Shown piece after piece: positions 25,129 to 34,278 of a stretch of 48,176 nt of DNA. This DNA comes from Treponema sp. (GTDB lineage Bacteria > Spirochaetota > Spirochaetia > Treponematales > Treponemataceae). Positions within the stretch are counted from its first letter, which is position 1. The number at the start of each line of letters is the position of its first letter. The position numbers were made by a program, and so were the translations under genes. The notes beneath the pieces are model-generated. The model saw only the letters and a program-made list of their open reading frames with translations, was not told the origin of the DNA and did no database searches. The stretch spans positions 1 to 48,176 of the forward strand of contig JAFOCI010000050.1 in NCBI GenBank assembly GCA_017381365.1. The letters run 5' to 3'.

Positions 25129-27681
25129 ATGAATAAAATTCGAAAATCTACTATTTTCTGGTTCTCAGCACTATTTTTTGCAGCTATAGTTTTAGGTTCA
25201 TTGCTTGGTCTGGGACTTTCTGAAACTGTTAATATAAAAAATACAGAATACATCACATCTTTTGACACTGCGTTACCTACAAAACTTCTGGATATAAATG
25301 GTGAACTCATTACAGAATTCGCTTCAGATGAAAAGCGTGAAATCATCAGCCTGAACAGATTGCCTCAGCATATGATTGATGCGCTTTTGACTCGCGAAGA
25401 CCGCATATTTTACAAACATCATGGATTCAGTTTTAAAGCTGTAATGCGTGCAGTTATAGGAAAACTGACAGGCCGTTCTCTCGGTGGTGGTTCAACCCTT
25501 ACACAGCAGATTGCAGGAACTCTTTACTGCGACCGTTCAGATATGTCAATCTTGCGTAAAATCAAGGAATTGTGGTGGGCCATTCAGATGGAACGTCACC
25601 TTTCTAAAAACGAAATTCTAGAACTTTACCTTAATAAAATTTATTTTGGAGGCGGAACTTATGGTGTTAATGCCGCTTCAAAATACTATTTTGGTCACTC
25701 TGCAGAAGAAATCACTCCTGCAGAAGCCGCAATTCTTGTAATTCAACTTTCAAACCCGGCTTTTTACAATCCTTTTGATCATCCTAACCGCGCCATGGAC
25801 CGACAAAAAGATGTTTTAAATTTCATGGTAAAAGCAGGATATATTTCTAAGGAAAACGCTGATGATTCCTTTGAAGATTTCTGGAGCAATTTTGACTACA
25901 CAAGAACAAGCACTTCTGCTTATATGATGAGAGATGACAAGGCTCCCTGGTTCAGCGAATATGTAAGACGTGAACTTGGAAACATGATTTATGGTTCACA
26001 AAGCATTTATACAAGCGGATTTACCGTAAACACAACATTAAATTTAAAACATCAGCAGCACGCACAGAGAATAATGGAAAAATACATACGGATTGCAAAT
26101 GAACGTTATCAGGCGGAACATAGCTCCCGTTCAGGAATGGCATTCACAACTTATATTCCAATGACGGAACTTCTTTCCCTTGTGTTTAACCTTCCTGCCA
26201 TAAAAGTAAGTGAACAGCGTGCAGAAGCAATTGCAAACGCAGCTTACATGTCTCAAATTAACCCTATTCTTGATGTTGTTACAATGATGACTGGATGTAA
26301 CAATCTTAAAGTCAGCATAATCAACAGGGCAAATTCTGAAACAAAAAAAGAAAGCGAAAAAACGACAATTGAAGGAACAATGGTTTCCCTTGAAAATGAT
26401 ACAGGTTACATTACAGCTCTTGTTGGTGGAAGCAAATTCGATCAGGAAAATCAGTTTATACGCGCTGTACAGGCACGAGTACAGCCTGGTTCAAGCTTTA
26501 AGCCGTTATATTACACAGAAGCAATTGATTCTAGAAAATTTACGCCTGTCACTCCAATTTCAGATACTCCGTTTGTATTCCACACTGCAGACGGCAAACC
26601 TTATATTCCTTTAAACTTTAAAGGTGAATGGGAAGGCGACGTAGAAGTATGGTACGCACTTTGCCGCTCAATGAATATTCCATCTCTTAAAGTTCTTGAC
26701 GGAATTGGCTTTGATGCTGCAATCAATAGAGCTGTTTCGCTGCTTGGGATTTCAAAGGAAGAACTTCCTTCCAGAGCTTTTGTTCCCGGCTACCCTCTTG
26801 GACTTGGAGTATGTTCTGTTCGTCCTATTGAAATGGCGCGGGCATTCAGCATTATTGCCAGCGGTGGAAAAGAAATTACACCAATGGCAATCAGAACTGT
26901 AGAAGACAGAAACGGCAACATCATCATGAATCCAGAACGGGAAATACGAGAAGCTCAAAGAGCTAAGGGTGAAGCAATTCAGATACTTTCACCTCAAACA
27001 GCTTTTGTAATGTCAAAACTTCTGGAAAACACTGTAAACGGACCTGGTACTCTTAGTGCTCAGAGCTGGAAATTTGATTACAAAACAGATAAGGGGCAAA
27101 AATATTCAATCCATGCCGGCGGTAAAACCGGTACAACACAGAACTGGGCGGATGCATGGACAGTCGGATTTACACCTTACAACACAGCAGCCTTCTGGTT
27201 TGGCTTTGATAAACCAGGTCAGTCTCTTGGCCTTAAAATAACCGGTGCAACTCTTGCAGGTTTTGCATGGGGTGACTACATGCGTGAAATTCACCGGGGA
27301 ATGCTTTCTAAAGATTTTAATAAACCTGCAGAAGGTGTAATAGAAGTAACCGTTTGTTCTGTATCTGGTAAAATTCCAACCCCAGAATGCAGAAAAACTA
27401 CAACCCAATGGGTTCTGGCAGGAACACAGCCAACAGACATCTGTCCTGTTCACGGCGGAAAAGCTTCTTCAACTTCCTCTGTTTCTATCGCTCGTCTTAA
27501 GGGTGAAATGATTCAGTCTGGTACCAGAATCCGCAGCGATTTTGATTTTGTTCCATTAAAATTAAATCTTGACTTTTTGAACGGAATTGAAGTAAATTCC
27601 AACATAGAAGAACCAGAAGCATCTCCAGAATCAAATGACGCTTCCAATCGTTTACCAGATTACAATTATCTTATGGAATAG
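25129..27681 (+). CDS. Class A penicillin-binding protein (PBP1A type)
   Basis: The 850-residue protein has an N-terminal membrane anchor (about 10-32) and a glycosyltransferase 51 domain (about 60-235) with catalytic E90 in T-R-E-D-R-I-F-Y-K-H-H-G and G-G-S-T-L-T-Q-Q. Its transpeptidase domain (about 420-720) has S455-S-F-K, the S-x-N box S-M-N in C-R-S-M-N-I-P-S, and K666-T-G-T. It polymerises and cross-links peptidoglycan in the periplasm. The insert between the two domains (about 290-420) is longer than minimal. A small ParB-domain gene follows 10 nt after the stop. Confidence 0.96.
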   Translation: MNKIRKSTIFWFSALFFAAIVLGSLLGLGLSETVNIKNTEYITSFDTALPTKLLDINGELITEFASDEKREIISLNRLPQHMIDALLTREDRIFYKHHGFSFKAVMRAVIGKLTGRSLGGGSTLTQQIAGTLYCDRSDMSILRKIKELWWAIQMERHLSKNEILELYLNKIYFGGGTYGVNAASKYYFGHSAEEITPAEAAILVIQLSNPAFYNPFDHPNRAMDRQKDVLNFMVKAGYISKENADDSFEDFWSNFDYTRTSTSAYMMRDDKAPWFSEYVRRELGNMIYGSQSIYTSGFTVNTTLNLKHQQHAQRIMEKYIRIANERYQAEHSSRSGMAFTTYIPMTELLSLVFNLPAIKVSEQRAEAIANAAYMSQINPILDVVTMMTGCNNLKVSIINRANSETKKESEKTTIEGTMVSLENDTGYITALVGGSKFDQENQFIRAVQARVQPGSSFKPLYYTEAIDSRKFTPVTPISDTPFVFHTADGKPYIPLNFKGEWEGDVEVWYALCRSMNIPSLKVLDGIGFDAAINRAVSLLGISKEELPSRAFVPGYPLGLGVCSVRPIEMARAFSIIASGGKEITPMAIRTVEDRNGNIIMNPEREIREAQRAKGEAIQILSPQTAFVMSKLLENTVNGPGTLSAQSWKFDYKTDKGQKYSIHAGGKTGTTQNWADAWTVGFTPYNTAAFWFGFDKPGQSLGLKITGATLAGFAWGDYMREIHRGMLSKDFNKPAEGVIEVTVCSVSGKIPTPECRKTTTQWVLAGTQPTDICPVHGGKASSTSSVSIARLKGEMIQSGTRIRSDFDFVPLKLNLDFLNGIEVNSNIEEPEASPESNDASNRLPDYNYLME

Positions 27682-27691
27682 TATTTAAAAT

Positions 27692-28093
27692 ATGCTGATA
27701 AATATTGAAGACATCAAAATTAAAAAAAGAGTCCGCAAAGATTTAGGTGACCTGGAAGCCTTAAAAAACAGTCTGCGGATTTATGGTCTTCTGAATCCTA
27801 TCACACTGAATTCAAAATACGAACTTATTGCCGGTGAAAGACGATTGCAGGCGGCAAAACAGCTTGGCTGGACTAATATAAATGCCGTAATTTTGAGTAA
27901 CATAAGCGATGTAGATGAACTTGAAATGGAGCTGGAAGAAAATAACCAGCGCAAGGAATTTACAGATCAGGAACTTCTTGAAGGCTACAGAAGACTTGAA
28001 AAACTGCGAAATCCTGGTTTCTGGCAACGTCTATGGAAGTTAATTCAAAAACTTTTCAGCGGCCTTAAAAATCTTATTTTTAAAAATAAATAA
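27692..28093 (+). CDS. Small ParB N-terminal domain protein with amphipathic C-terminal helix
   Basis: The 133-residue protein has the ParB/Srx-fold N-domain: I-Y-G-L-L-N-P-I-T-L (30-39), L-I-A-G-E-R-R-L-Q-A-A (45-55) and E-N-N-Q-R-K-E-F-T-D-Q-E (83-94). These are the motifs that bind CTP in ParB and Noc proteins. The central HTH of true ParB is missing. Instead the chain ends in an aromatic, basic, amphipathic helix (about 108-131, F-W-Q-R-L-W-K-L-I-Q-K-L-F) that could touch membrane. It is 10 nt behind PBP1A without a clear ribosome-binding site, so probably co-expressed. Function is unknown. Confidence 0.75.
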   Translation: MLINIEDIKIKKRVRKDLGDLEALKNSLRIYGLLNPITLNSKYELIAGERRLQAAKQLGWTNINAVILSNISDVDELEMELEENNQRKEFTDQELLEGYRRLEKLRNPGFWQRLWKLIQKLFSGLKNLIFKNK

Positions 28094-28114
28094 ACCCCGA
28101 CAAAATCATCGGGG
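28080..28114 (-). terminator. Intrinsic terminator between convergent ParB-like gene and tyrS
   Basis: CCCCGA (28095-28100) pairs with TCGGGG (28109-28114) around an 8-nt loop. On the minus strand it is followed by TTTATTTATTTTT, which suits tyrS. On the plus strand the T run is poor. Confidence 0.7.
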
Positions 28115-28141
28115 CTTATCTGGTTATCTGTAAAGCGTTAT

Positions 28142-29377
28142 TTACTGAACTTCGCCAATAAAATATTTCTTTTTACCACGTCTGAAGATTAAAATCTGAC
28201 CTTCTATTGCCATTGCTTTTGTAATCATCTGATTTTCATCGGTGATGACTTCTCCATTTACAAAAACAGCTTTTGCGGCAAGAAATTCCCGGGCTTCACG
28301 GCGAGACTGAGCAAGCTTATTGTTTACGAGTACATCAATAACAGGTTCTTCTTTTTCAAACTTAAATGTTGGAACAGATTTCATTCCAGATTTAATGTCC
28401 TTTACAGAAAGCCCCTTAAAGTCACCTGCAAAAAGCTTCTGGCTTACAGTTACGGCGTTATCTGCTTCTTCTGCTCCATGAAGATCCTTTACAACTTCCC
28501 AGGCAAGTGTTTTCTGAGCAATACGAGTTTCTGGATGAGCCTGCTGCTCTGCATATACTTCTTCGATTTTTTCTTTTGGAAGGAAAGTGAAAACCTTAAG
28601 ATATTCAAGAACTTTTGCATCATCAGTGTTAATAAGATACTGATAGATTTCGTATGCAGAAGTTTTATCTTTATTGAGCCAGAGAGCATTTCCTTCTGAC
28701 TTGCCGAATTTTTTACCAGTTGAATCGAGAATCAAAGGCATTGTAAATGCGTAAGCAGGTTTATCAAGCATTTTACGGATAAGGTCTACACCAGTTGTAA
28801 TGTTACCCCACTGGTCAGAACCGGCAACTTCCATGATACAGTTCTTTTCCTGGTAAAGATGAACAAAATCATAGCCCTGCATAAGCATGTAAGAGAATTC
28901 TGCGTAAGTGATACCTGTATCAAGACGACGGCGGATAATATCTTTATCAAGCATATAATTTACGTTGATATATTTACCGATGTCGCGAAGGAAATTAAGG
29001 AATGTATAATCCTTGAGCCAGTCGTAGTTGTCTACAAGCTCTGCAGTAGGAACGATTGCGCTAACCTGAGCACGAATTCCTTTGATGTTATTGTTTACTG
29101 TGTCTTCAGAAATAATTTCACGTTCTGCAGTTGGACGAGGGTCACCAATACGTCCTGTAGCGCCACCGCACAAAAGAACAGGATGATGACCTGCATTTGC
29201 AAGTCGCTTTGCCATACAAAGTGAAGAATAATGGCCAAGATGAAGGCTGTCTGCTGTTGGGTCAGTTCCCCAGTAAAAACTGAATGGATTTCCATCAAGA
29301 ATTTTCTGCAAATCGCTTTCTTCGCCAACCACATCCTTAATGAGTCCGCGCCATTTCAAATCTTCATATAATGTCAT
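28142..29377 (-). CDS. tyrS: Tyrosyl-tRNA synthetase
   Basis: The 411-residue class I synthetase shows T-A-D-S-L-H-L-G-H-Y (the HIGH motif as H-L-G-H), G-G-A-T-G-R-I-G-D-P and the KMSKS-equivalent K-F-G-K-S at about 227-231. Tyrosine-binding Y-x-x-x-Q and D-Q-W-G-N are present. A C-terminal S4 RNA-binding domain covers about 345-405 (S-R-R-E-A-R-E-F-L). It charges tRNA-Tyr with tyrosine. An AGAGGA site precedes ATG 29377. It appears to be a single-gene unit. Confidence 0.97.
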   Translation of the reverse strand: MTLYEDLKWRGLIKDVVGEESDLQKILDGNPFSFYWGTDPTADSLHLGHYSSLCMAKRLANAGHHPVLLCGGATGRIGDPRPTAEREIISEDTVNNNIKGIRAQVSAIVPTAELVDNYDWLKDYTFLNFLRDIGKYINVNYMLDKDIIRRRLDTGITYAEFSYMLMQGYDFVHLYQEKNCIMEVAGSDQWGNITTGVDLIRKMLDKPAYAFTMPLILDSTGKKFGKSEGNALWLNKDKTSAYEIYQYLINTDDAKVLEYLKVFTFLPKEKIEEVYAEQQAHPETRIAQKTLAWEVVKDLHGAEEADNAVTVSQKLFAGDFKGLSVKDIKSGMKSVPTFKFEKEEPVIDVLVNNKLAQSRREAREFLAAKAVFVNGEVITDENQMITKAMAIEGQILIFRRGKKKYFIGEVQ

Positions 29378-29449
29378 TTAAATTTCCTCTATAATTTGAT
29401 AGAATGATTATAATTTATTTACAGAATTTTTTAAAGATGGAATACAAAA

Positions 29450-29968
29450 TTGAAAATTCTACGGCTTCTAAAAATACGCAGCGTTTTAACTATAATCTTT
29501 TTTGCTTTCTGCATGAAAACTTACGCATTAGGAATCGGACCTCAGATTGAAATTAATACTGGAGTTAATTTTTACAATGATTTTTTGATGCAGACAGGCG
29601 CTGCCTGTTCAATAAAATTTGACAATGAACCAGTGGTAATTGCAGTTTCAACAGATTATGACATTCTGATAAATCGATTTGATGCACTTTGTACAGTTGA
29701 TTACTGGCTGATAAATCCACCGATAAGTGACTACTGCAGCTTTTTTGCGGGAATTGGCGCAGGATACGGAATAGAAGCCTGGAAAACAGATTTTACGTTA
29801 AATTCTGTAAAAAGAATTGTTTTTGGCTTTAACTGGATTTATTTAGACGGATTCATGGAACCTTTTATACAGCTGGCAATCCAGCAGAACAGTTTTGTAA
29901 ATGCAAATTTTAATACTGATACAACCTTTACATTTCCTGTAAGCAGTGGAATTCGTTTTTATTTTTAG
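29450..29968 (+). CDS. Small exported protein, possible outer-membrane beta barrel
   Basis: The 172-residue frame starts at TTG 29450 with GGA 8 nt upstream; no ATG is available in frame. An N-terminal signal (R-S-V-L-T-I-I-F-F-A-F-C-M-K-T-Y-A) is followed by alternating polar/aromatic strands and a C-terminal Phe in G-I-R-F-Y-F, the typical last strand of an outer-membrane barrel. Around eight strands would fit. No family is recognised. Its end overlaps the convergent rlmJ by 4 nt. Confidence 0.6.
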   Translation: MKILRLLKIRSVLTIIFFAFCMKTYALGIGPQIEINTGVNFYNDFLMQTGAACSIKFDNEPVVIAVSTDYDILINRFDALCTVDYWLINPPISDYCSFFAGIGAGYGIEAWKTDFTLNSVKRIVFGFNWIYLDGFMEPFIQLAIQQNSFVNANFNTDTTFTFPVSSGIRFYF

Positions 29969-30867
29969 AGCAGCTCCACTTTATAAGAACCGTTTCCGTC
30001 TTTTCCTAAAAGCTCTGCCAGATACGGAAGGATTCCTATTAAATGTTCACTTAAACCCCAGCTGGGATTTACCACAAACATTCCGCTGCCGTAAAGACGA
30101 GGTTTTGCTGAACCGATAGCATCCTGCAGGCTAGTTTCCTTGTGGCTGTCTTCAGAATCAATGCAAAGCTGAGCATCAAGAACTTCCGTATGGATATCAC
30201 GATTTTTTACAGTAGAAAGAATATGCTGCTTCATGCTGTCTATTTCATCTGACTTATTTGCAAGAAGAGGATACCACAACATGAGCGTTGAACCACTCCA
30301 CTTTTTATGAACTTCAGAAAGATATTTTGCAGCATTATGATAATCAGAAAGCTCTTCATAACTTGGGTCGCAAAGAACCGCCCCTCTCTTTAATGCCGGG
30401 GGAATCTGCTTTTTTAAAATATCCCAGCCCGATTCATTTAAAATACGCACAACTGAAGAATTCTGATTTTCCCGGATAATAGAAATATTACTTTCAAGTT
30501 TCTTATATTCCTTTGGATGAAGTTCTGTAAGAAATACGCTGGAACCCTCCAGAGCTTTTAGCACTTCGATTGCAGGACTACCGGGATAATATTTTTTTAA
30601 AAGACATTCTTTCACAAAAGAAACGTATGAATGAAGTTCTGACGGAATATTGTTCTGGAAAAGAAGTTTTTGAATTCCGCAGGCAGCCTCTCCAGTCTTT
30701 AATGCTTCCTCTGAATCAAGTTCATAAAGCCCTGCTCCAGCATGAGTATCAAAAAAAGAGTAAGGCTTGTTTTTCTTATTCAGATATTCAAGCACATACA
30801 AAAGAGTTACGTGCTTTAAGATGTCTGCGTGATTACCTGCATGAAATTCGTGTAAATATGAAAGCAT
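29965..30867 (-). CDS. rlmJ: 23S rRNA (adenine-N6)-methyltransferase RlmJ
   Basis: The protein begins M-L-S-Y-x-H-x-F-H-A-G-N-H-A-D-I-L-K-H, the RlmJ N-terminal signature. It continues with F-F-D-T-H-A-G-A-G-L-Y, Y-P-G-S-P and the catalytic loop D-P-S-Y-E (usually D-P-P-Y-E). RlmJ methylates A2030 of 23S rRNA in E. coli using S-adenosylmethionine. The Pro-to-Ser change in the catalytic loop is unusual but may be tolerated. The start directly abuts the nadE stop, so the two are co-translated. Confidence 0.92.
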   Translation of the reverse strand: MLSYLHEFHAGNHADILKHVTLLYVLEYLNKKNKPYSFFDTHAGAGLYELDSEEALKTGEAACGIQKLLFQNNIPSELHSYVSFVKECLLKKYYPGSPAIEVLKALEGSSVFLTELHPKEYKKLESNISIIRENQNSSVVRILNESGWDILKKQIPPALKRGAVLCDPSYEELSDYHNAAKYLSEVHKKWSGSTLMLWYPLLANKSDEIDSMKQHILSTVKNRDIHTEVLDAQLCIDSEDSHKETSLQDAIGSAKPRLYGSGMFVVNPSWGLSEHLIGILPYLAELLGKDGNGSYKVELL

Positions 30868-32811
30868 CTATTTTAACCTGTCAATCTCTTCAAGCCAGAC
30901 AGAGGCACTGGCATCGCTAGGCATTCGCCAGTCACCACGAGGAGAAAGATTTACTGTACCAACCTTTGCACCGTCAGGCATGCAGCTGCGCTTAAACTGC
31001 TGGGTAAAAAATCTTCTGTAAAAAGTTCTGAGCCATTTAAGTTTAAAGTCATGATCAAAAGGAAGCTCTGAACAGTCTGCAAGGAACAGAAGCTTTGACG
31101 GACTAAAACCAAAACGAAGAAGATAATAAAGATAAAAATCGTGCAGTTCGTAAGGACCAACAAGATCTTCCGTTTTCTGCGCAATCTGACCGTCCTTTGG
31201 AGGAAGGAGTTCAGGAGACACAGGTGTATCAAGAATGTCCTTAAGAACGGCCGAAAGCTTTTCGTCGTCAGAATCTTCTGCAAACCAGTCAACAAGATAG
31301 CGGACAAGAGTTTTTGGAATAGAACTGTTCACGCCGTACATACTCATCTGGTCTCCGTTGTAAGTACACCAGCCAAGCGCAAGTTCACTTAAATCGCCGG
31401 TTCCTATAACAATTCCGTTAGTCTTATTTGCAATATCCATAAGAACTTGAGTTCGTTCCCTAGCCTGACAGTTTTCGTAAGTTACATCGTGAACATTTTC
31501 ATCCTGACCGATATCCTTAAAATGCTGGCGCACACTATCTGCAATGGGCACTTCAATCAGTTCTGTTCCACACTGACGGGCAAGTGTGCAGGCATTATTA
31601 TAGGTTCTGTCTGTAGTGCCAAAACAAGGCATTGTTACAGTTCTTATTCCCTTTCGGTCAATGCCGCACAAATCAAAAGCACGGCAAGTTACCAGCAGCG
31701 CCAGTGTAGAATCAAGTCCTCCGCTAAGCCCAATAACCGCAGACTGACAATGAATATGACGCAAACGTTTTGCAAGTCCTTCGGCCTGAAGCTGAACAAC
31801 AGACGAACAACGCCCTGCTCTGGCCCGTTTTCCGCTTGGAACAAAAGGATGGGCATCTACAAAGCGTTTCAATTTATTTGTTTTATGACTTTTTTCTTTT
31901 AAAGAAATGAATATTTTTCGGTATGAAGAAGAACCGCCTTCTAATTCGGCACACTGCGCAAAAGTTGTAGAGCGACGGCGTTCCTGCATAAGGCGCTCCA
32001 GATCAATATCTGCGTAAACGATTCCATTTTCAAACAGCTTAGATTCTGCCAGAATAGAACCGTTTTCAGAAATAATATTGTGAGCGGCAAACACTAAATC
32101 CTGAGTAGATTCGTCATGCCCGGAATCTGCATACAGATAAGCACATACAGAATGACCAGACTGCATTTTTACAAGATTACGGCGATATTCCGCCTTTCCA
32201 ATAATTTCATTTGATGCACTAAGATTTGCAATAACCGTAGCACCTGCAAGAGCGGCTCTGGTAGAAGGCGGAAGCGTTACCCACAAATCTTCACAAAGCT
32301 CAACACCAAGAACGAAATCAGGATTGTTTTCATCACAAACCAATATATCTGTTCCAAATGGAACCGAAGGATTATTTTCTGACAATCTGATTGAAGAAGG
32401 AACAGATGAAGAAGCTGGCGTAAAATATCGCCTTTCATAAAATTCACTGTAATTTGGAATAAAAGTTTTTGGAATAAGAGCAAGAATTTTTCCATGATAC
32501 AAAACAGCCGCGCAATTATAAATGGCATTTTCCACATTTATTGGAAGCCCAACAGCAATAATACAATCAAGACTAGCAGTCCTGGCAGCTATGCGTTCAA
32601 GATTTTCAACAGCTGATTTCTGCAGCGCTCTCTGCAAAAATAAATCTCCGCATGTATACCCTGTTATAGAAAATTCAGGAAAAACAACAAGAGAAGCACC
32701 TTCTGAAGCAGAATTTCTTACCGCATCAATTATCTTATCTGCATTAAAATTGCAGTCAGCAACAACAAGCTGTGTTGAAGCACAGGCTGTGCGAAAAAAA
32801 CCATAATTCAT
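30868..32811 (-). CDS. nadE: Glutamine-dependent NAD+ synthetase
   Basis: The 647-residue protein fuses an N-terminal nitrilase-type glutaminase (about 1-290; Glu in F-P-E-F-S-I-T-G-Y, catalytic Cys in G-V-E-L-C-E-D-L-W) to an ammonia-dependent NAD synthetase (about 320-640; P-loop G-L-S-G-G-L-D-S-T, G-T-G-D-L-S-E-L-A-L-G-W). It amidates nicotinic acid adenine dinucleotide to NAD using glutamine. AGGA precedes ATG 32811. It lies 21 nt behind the flavin reductase gene and in front of rlmJ. Confidence 0.96.
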   Translation of the reverse strand: MNYGFFRTACASTQLVVADCNFNADKIIDAVRNSASEGASLVVFPEFSITGYTCGDLFLQRALQKSAVENLERIAARTASLDCIIAVGLPINVENAIYNCAAVLYHGKILALIPKTFIPNYSEFYERRYFTPASSSVPSSIRLSENNPSVPFGTDILVCDENNPDFVLGVELCEDLWVTLPPSTRAALAGATVIANLSASNEIIGKAEYRRNLVKMQSGHSVCAYLYADSGHDESTQDLVFAAHNIISENGSILAESKLFENGIVYADIDLERLMQERRRSTTFAQCAELEGGSSSYRKIFISLKEKSHKTNKLKRFVDAHPFVPSGKRARAGRCSSVVQLQAEGLAKRLRHIHCQSAVIGLSGGLDSTLALLVTCRAFDLCGIDRKGIRTVTMPCFGTTDRTYNNACTLARQCGTELIEVPIADSVRQHFKDIGQDENVHDVTYENCQARERTQVLMDIANKTNGIVIGTGDLSELALGWCTYNGDQMSMYGVNSSIPKTLVRYLVDWFAEDSDDEKLSAVLKDILDTPVSPELLPPKDGQIAQKTEDLVGPYELHDFYLYYLLRFGFSPSKLLFLADCSELPFDHDFKLKWLRTFYRRFFTQQFKRSCMPDGAKVGTVNLSPRGDWRMPSDASASVWLEEIDRLK

Positions 32812-32832
32812 GAAAAATCCTATTTAAATCAA

Positions 32833-33390
32833 CTATTTAAGGCTTTTACCGTCCTGAAAAGCATGCCCCACAACTTCGCCCAATTTGATATAAGTATGAT
32901 TTACCGGGTCATACGTAATTGGATTCAGCTTTGAAGGATCAATTTTACCGTCTGTAAGAACTGATTCGTCTGCACAAACGTTTACAATATCGGCAACCAT
33001 GTAGCCGGAATTTTCATCATAGCTTACAAGCTTACATTCCAGAGCCATTGGCAGCTCATTGATTACAGGAGCGTCTACAATTTCACTCTTTGTAACTGTA
33101 AAGCCAGCCTTCTGAACTTTTGCAGGTTCTTTATTGCCAGAAACAATTCCAACATAATCACAGGCTGCAACATGAGCAGCATCTGCCATACTAACAGAAA
33201 AAGCCTTGCGGTCAAGAATATTCTTTACTGTCTTATGCTCCGGACTAAGACAGATTCCTATCTGATTTGTATCGTGGATTCCACCCCATGCAGCATTCAT
33301 GGCATCCGGCGTTCCATCTGGACCGTAAGATGCAATAATAAGAACAGGCATAGGATACATAAATGTCTGTGTACCAAAATTAATTTTCAT
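32833..33390 (-). CDS. Flavin reductase-like FMN-binding protein
   Basis: The 185-residue protein has the split-barrel flavin-binding sequence: P-V-L-I-I-A-S-Y-G-P-D-G-T-P-D-A-M-N-A-A-W-G at the start, I-C-L-S-P-E-H-K-T-V-K-N-I and F-S-V-S-M-A-D. Such proteins bind FMN and reduce flavins or small substrates with NAD(P)H. The substrate is not evident. AGGGGAT lies before the ATG. It heads the small operon with nadE and rlmJ, which makes an NAD(P)-linked reductase role plausible but not proven. Confidence 0.87.
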   Translation of the reverse strand: MKINFGTQTFMYPMPVLIIASYGPDGTPDAMNAAWGGIHDTNQIGICLSPEHKTVKNILDRKAFSVSMADAAHVAACDYVGIVSGNKEPAKVQKAGFTVTKSEIVDAPVINELPMALECKLVSYDENSGYMVADIVNVCADESVLTDGKIDPSKLNPITYDPVNHTYIKLGEVVGHAFQDGKSLK

Positions 33391-33423
33391 ATCTATCCCC
33401 TGAAATGTTTTTTTTGATATACT

Positions 33424-34071
33424 CTATTCCTTTTTTTCAATTTTATCAGAAGACGAATGTTTTTTTGATGGACAGAAATATCCGCCGTCTTCAAGATAAC
33501 GTCGTCTTGTCATTATAAGATTTATAAGTTCCTGATACATGTTAAAATCAATTTCAAGAGCCATTGGTAAAAGGAAAAACTCTGTTTCATCACAATATCT
33601 TTCTATGAATTTTGGATCTGTAACATAACCAAGAGAAATCATGTTTGAAATGCGGTCTGCACACTTTAAGACCTTTGCCCTCTGACTTCCTGTATCAAGA
33701 ATGCGCTTAAGAAACTGCTTTTTGTCTTCATCTTCACGGCGTGTTACTTCAAGAACAAGATCCAGAACCTGCTGACCTTCGTCATCAGCATTAATTATAA
33801 GATTTCTATCAAAATCTGGAATATCCTCAACCGTATCATGAACAACGCTGGCTTTTAAAAGAACTGAATCGATATATCCATAATCAATAAGGATTGCAAG
33901 GGTATCCATCTGATGGCGGAACATATTTCCACCAGCATGACGAGCCTTGCCTATTAAACCAGTTGCCAGCTGCATAAAAGGAGCAAGATGCATATCACTA
34001 AGAAGCTGCATTTCTTCAGCCTTCATCTTCAAAGAACGTTCTACTTTCATTTCATACTTTGCTTTTGCCAT
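33424..34071 (-). CDS. HD-domain protein resembling small alarmone (ppGpp) hydrolases
   Basis: The 215-residue protein matches the hydrolase half of RelA/SpoT in its metal motifs: H53 in F-R-H-Q-M-D-T, H78-D79 with E82-D83 in V-V-H-D-T-V-E-D, and D139 with N143 in C-A-D-R-I-S-N-M. These correspond to the metal ligands and catalytic acidic pair of MESH1/SpoT hydrolases. There is no synthetase, TGS or ACT domain. It may hydrolyse (p)ppGpp or another nucleotide. AAGGAG precedes ATG 34071. The C-terminus is Lys/Ser-rich. Confidence 0.75.
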   Translation of the reverse strand: MAKAKYEMKVERSLKMKAEEMQLLSDMHLAPFMQLATGLIGKARHAGGNMFRHQMDTLAILIDYGYIDSVLLKASVVHDTVEDIPDFDRNLIINADDEGQQVLDLVLEVTRREDEDKKQFLKRILDTGSQRAKVLKCADRISNMISLGYVTDPKFIERYCDETEFFLLPMALEIDFNMYQELINLIMTRRRYLEDGGYFCPSKKHSSSDKIEKKE

Positions 34072-34087
34072 GATGAACTCCTTTTAA

Positions 34088-34165
34088 CGCAGATATCTAC
34101 GAATGAACGCAGACAAACGCAGATTATTTATTTAACCACAGATACACACAGATGTACACAGATTT
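34088..34165. repeat. Cluster of CGCAGAT / CACAGAT direct repeats
   Basis: Short units recur: AACGCAGATATCTACG, AACGCAGACAAACGCAGATT, then CCACAGATACACACAGATG and ACACAGATT. This resembles the dispersed (A)ACGCAGAT / CACAGAT intergenic repeats seen in many bacterial genomes. It lies between the HD gene and valS and has no coding potential. Confidence 0.7.
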
Positions 34166-34219
34166 TTTAATTTTTTTTATCCGCAAAGTTACACAGAAAA
34201 TACGTTATCTGCGGATCAT

Positions 34220-34270
34220 AAAAAAAGCCACAGGGAAAATCTGAATTCCATCAGTGTTCCATCTGTGGCT
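34220..34270 (-). terminator. Intrinsic terminator of valS
   Basis: On the minus strand AGCCACAG pairs with CTGTGGCT across a 29-nt loop that itself contains GGAA/TTCC pairs, followed by a run of Ts. It begins 8 nt after the valS stop codon. Confidence 0.8.
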
Positions 34271-34278
34271 GTTATTTA

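Noticed and set aside
34088-34165. CRISPR array
   Set aside because: The CGCAGAT/CACAGAT units are short and closely packed, with no uniform repeat length or spacers, and no cas gene is near.
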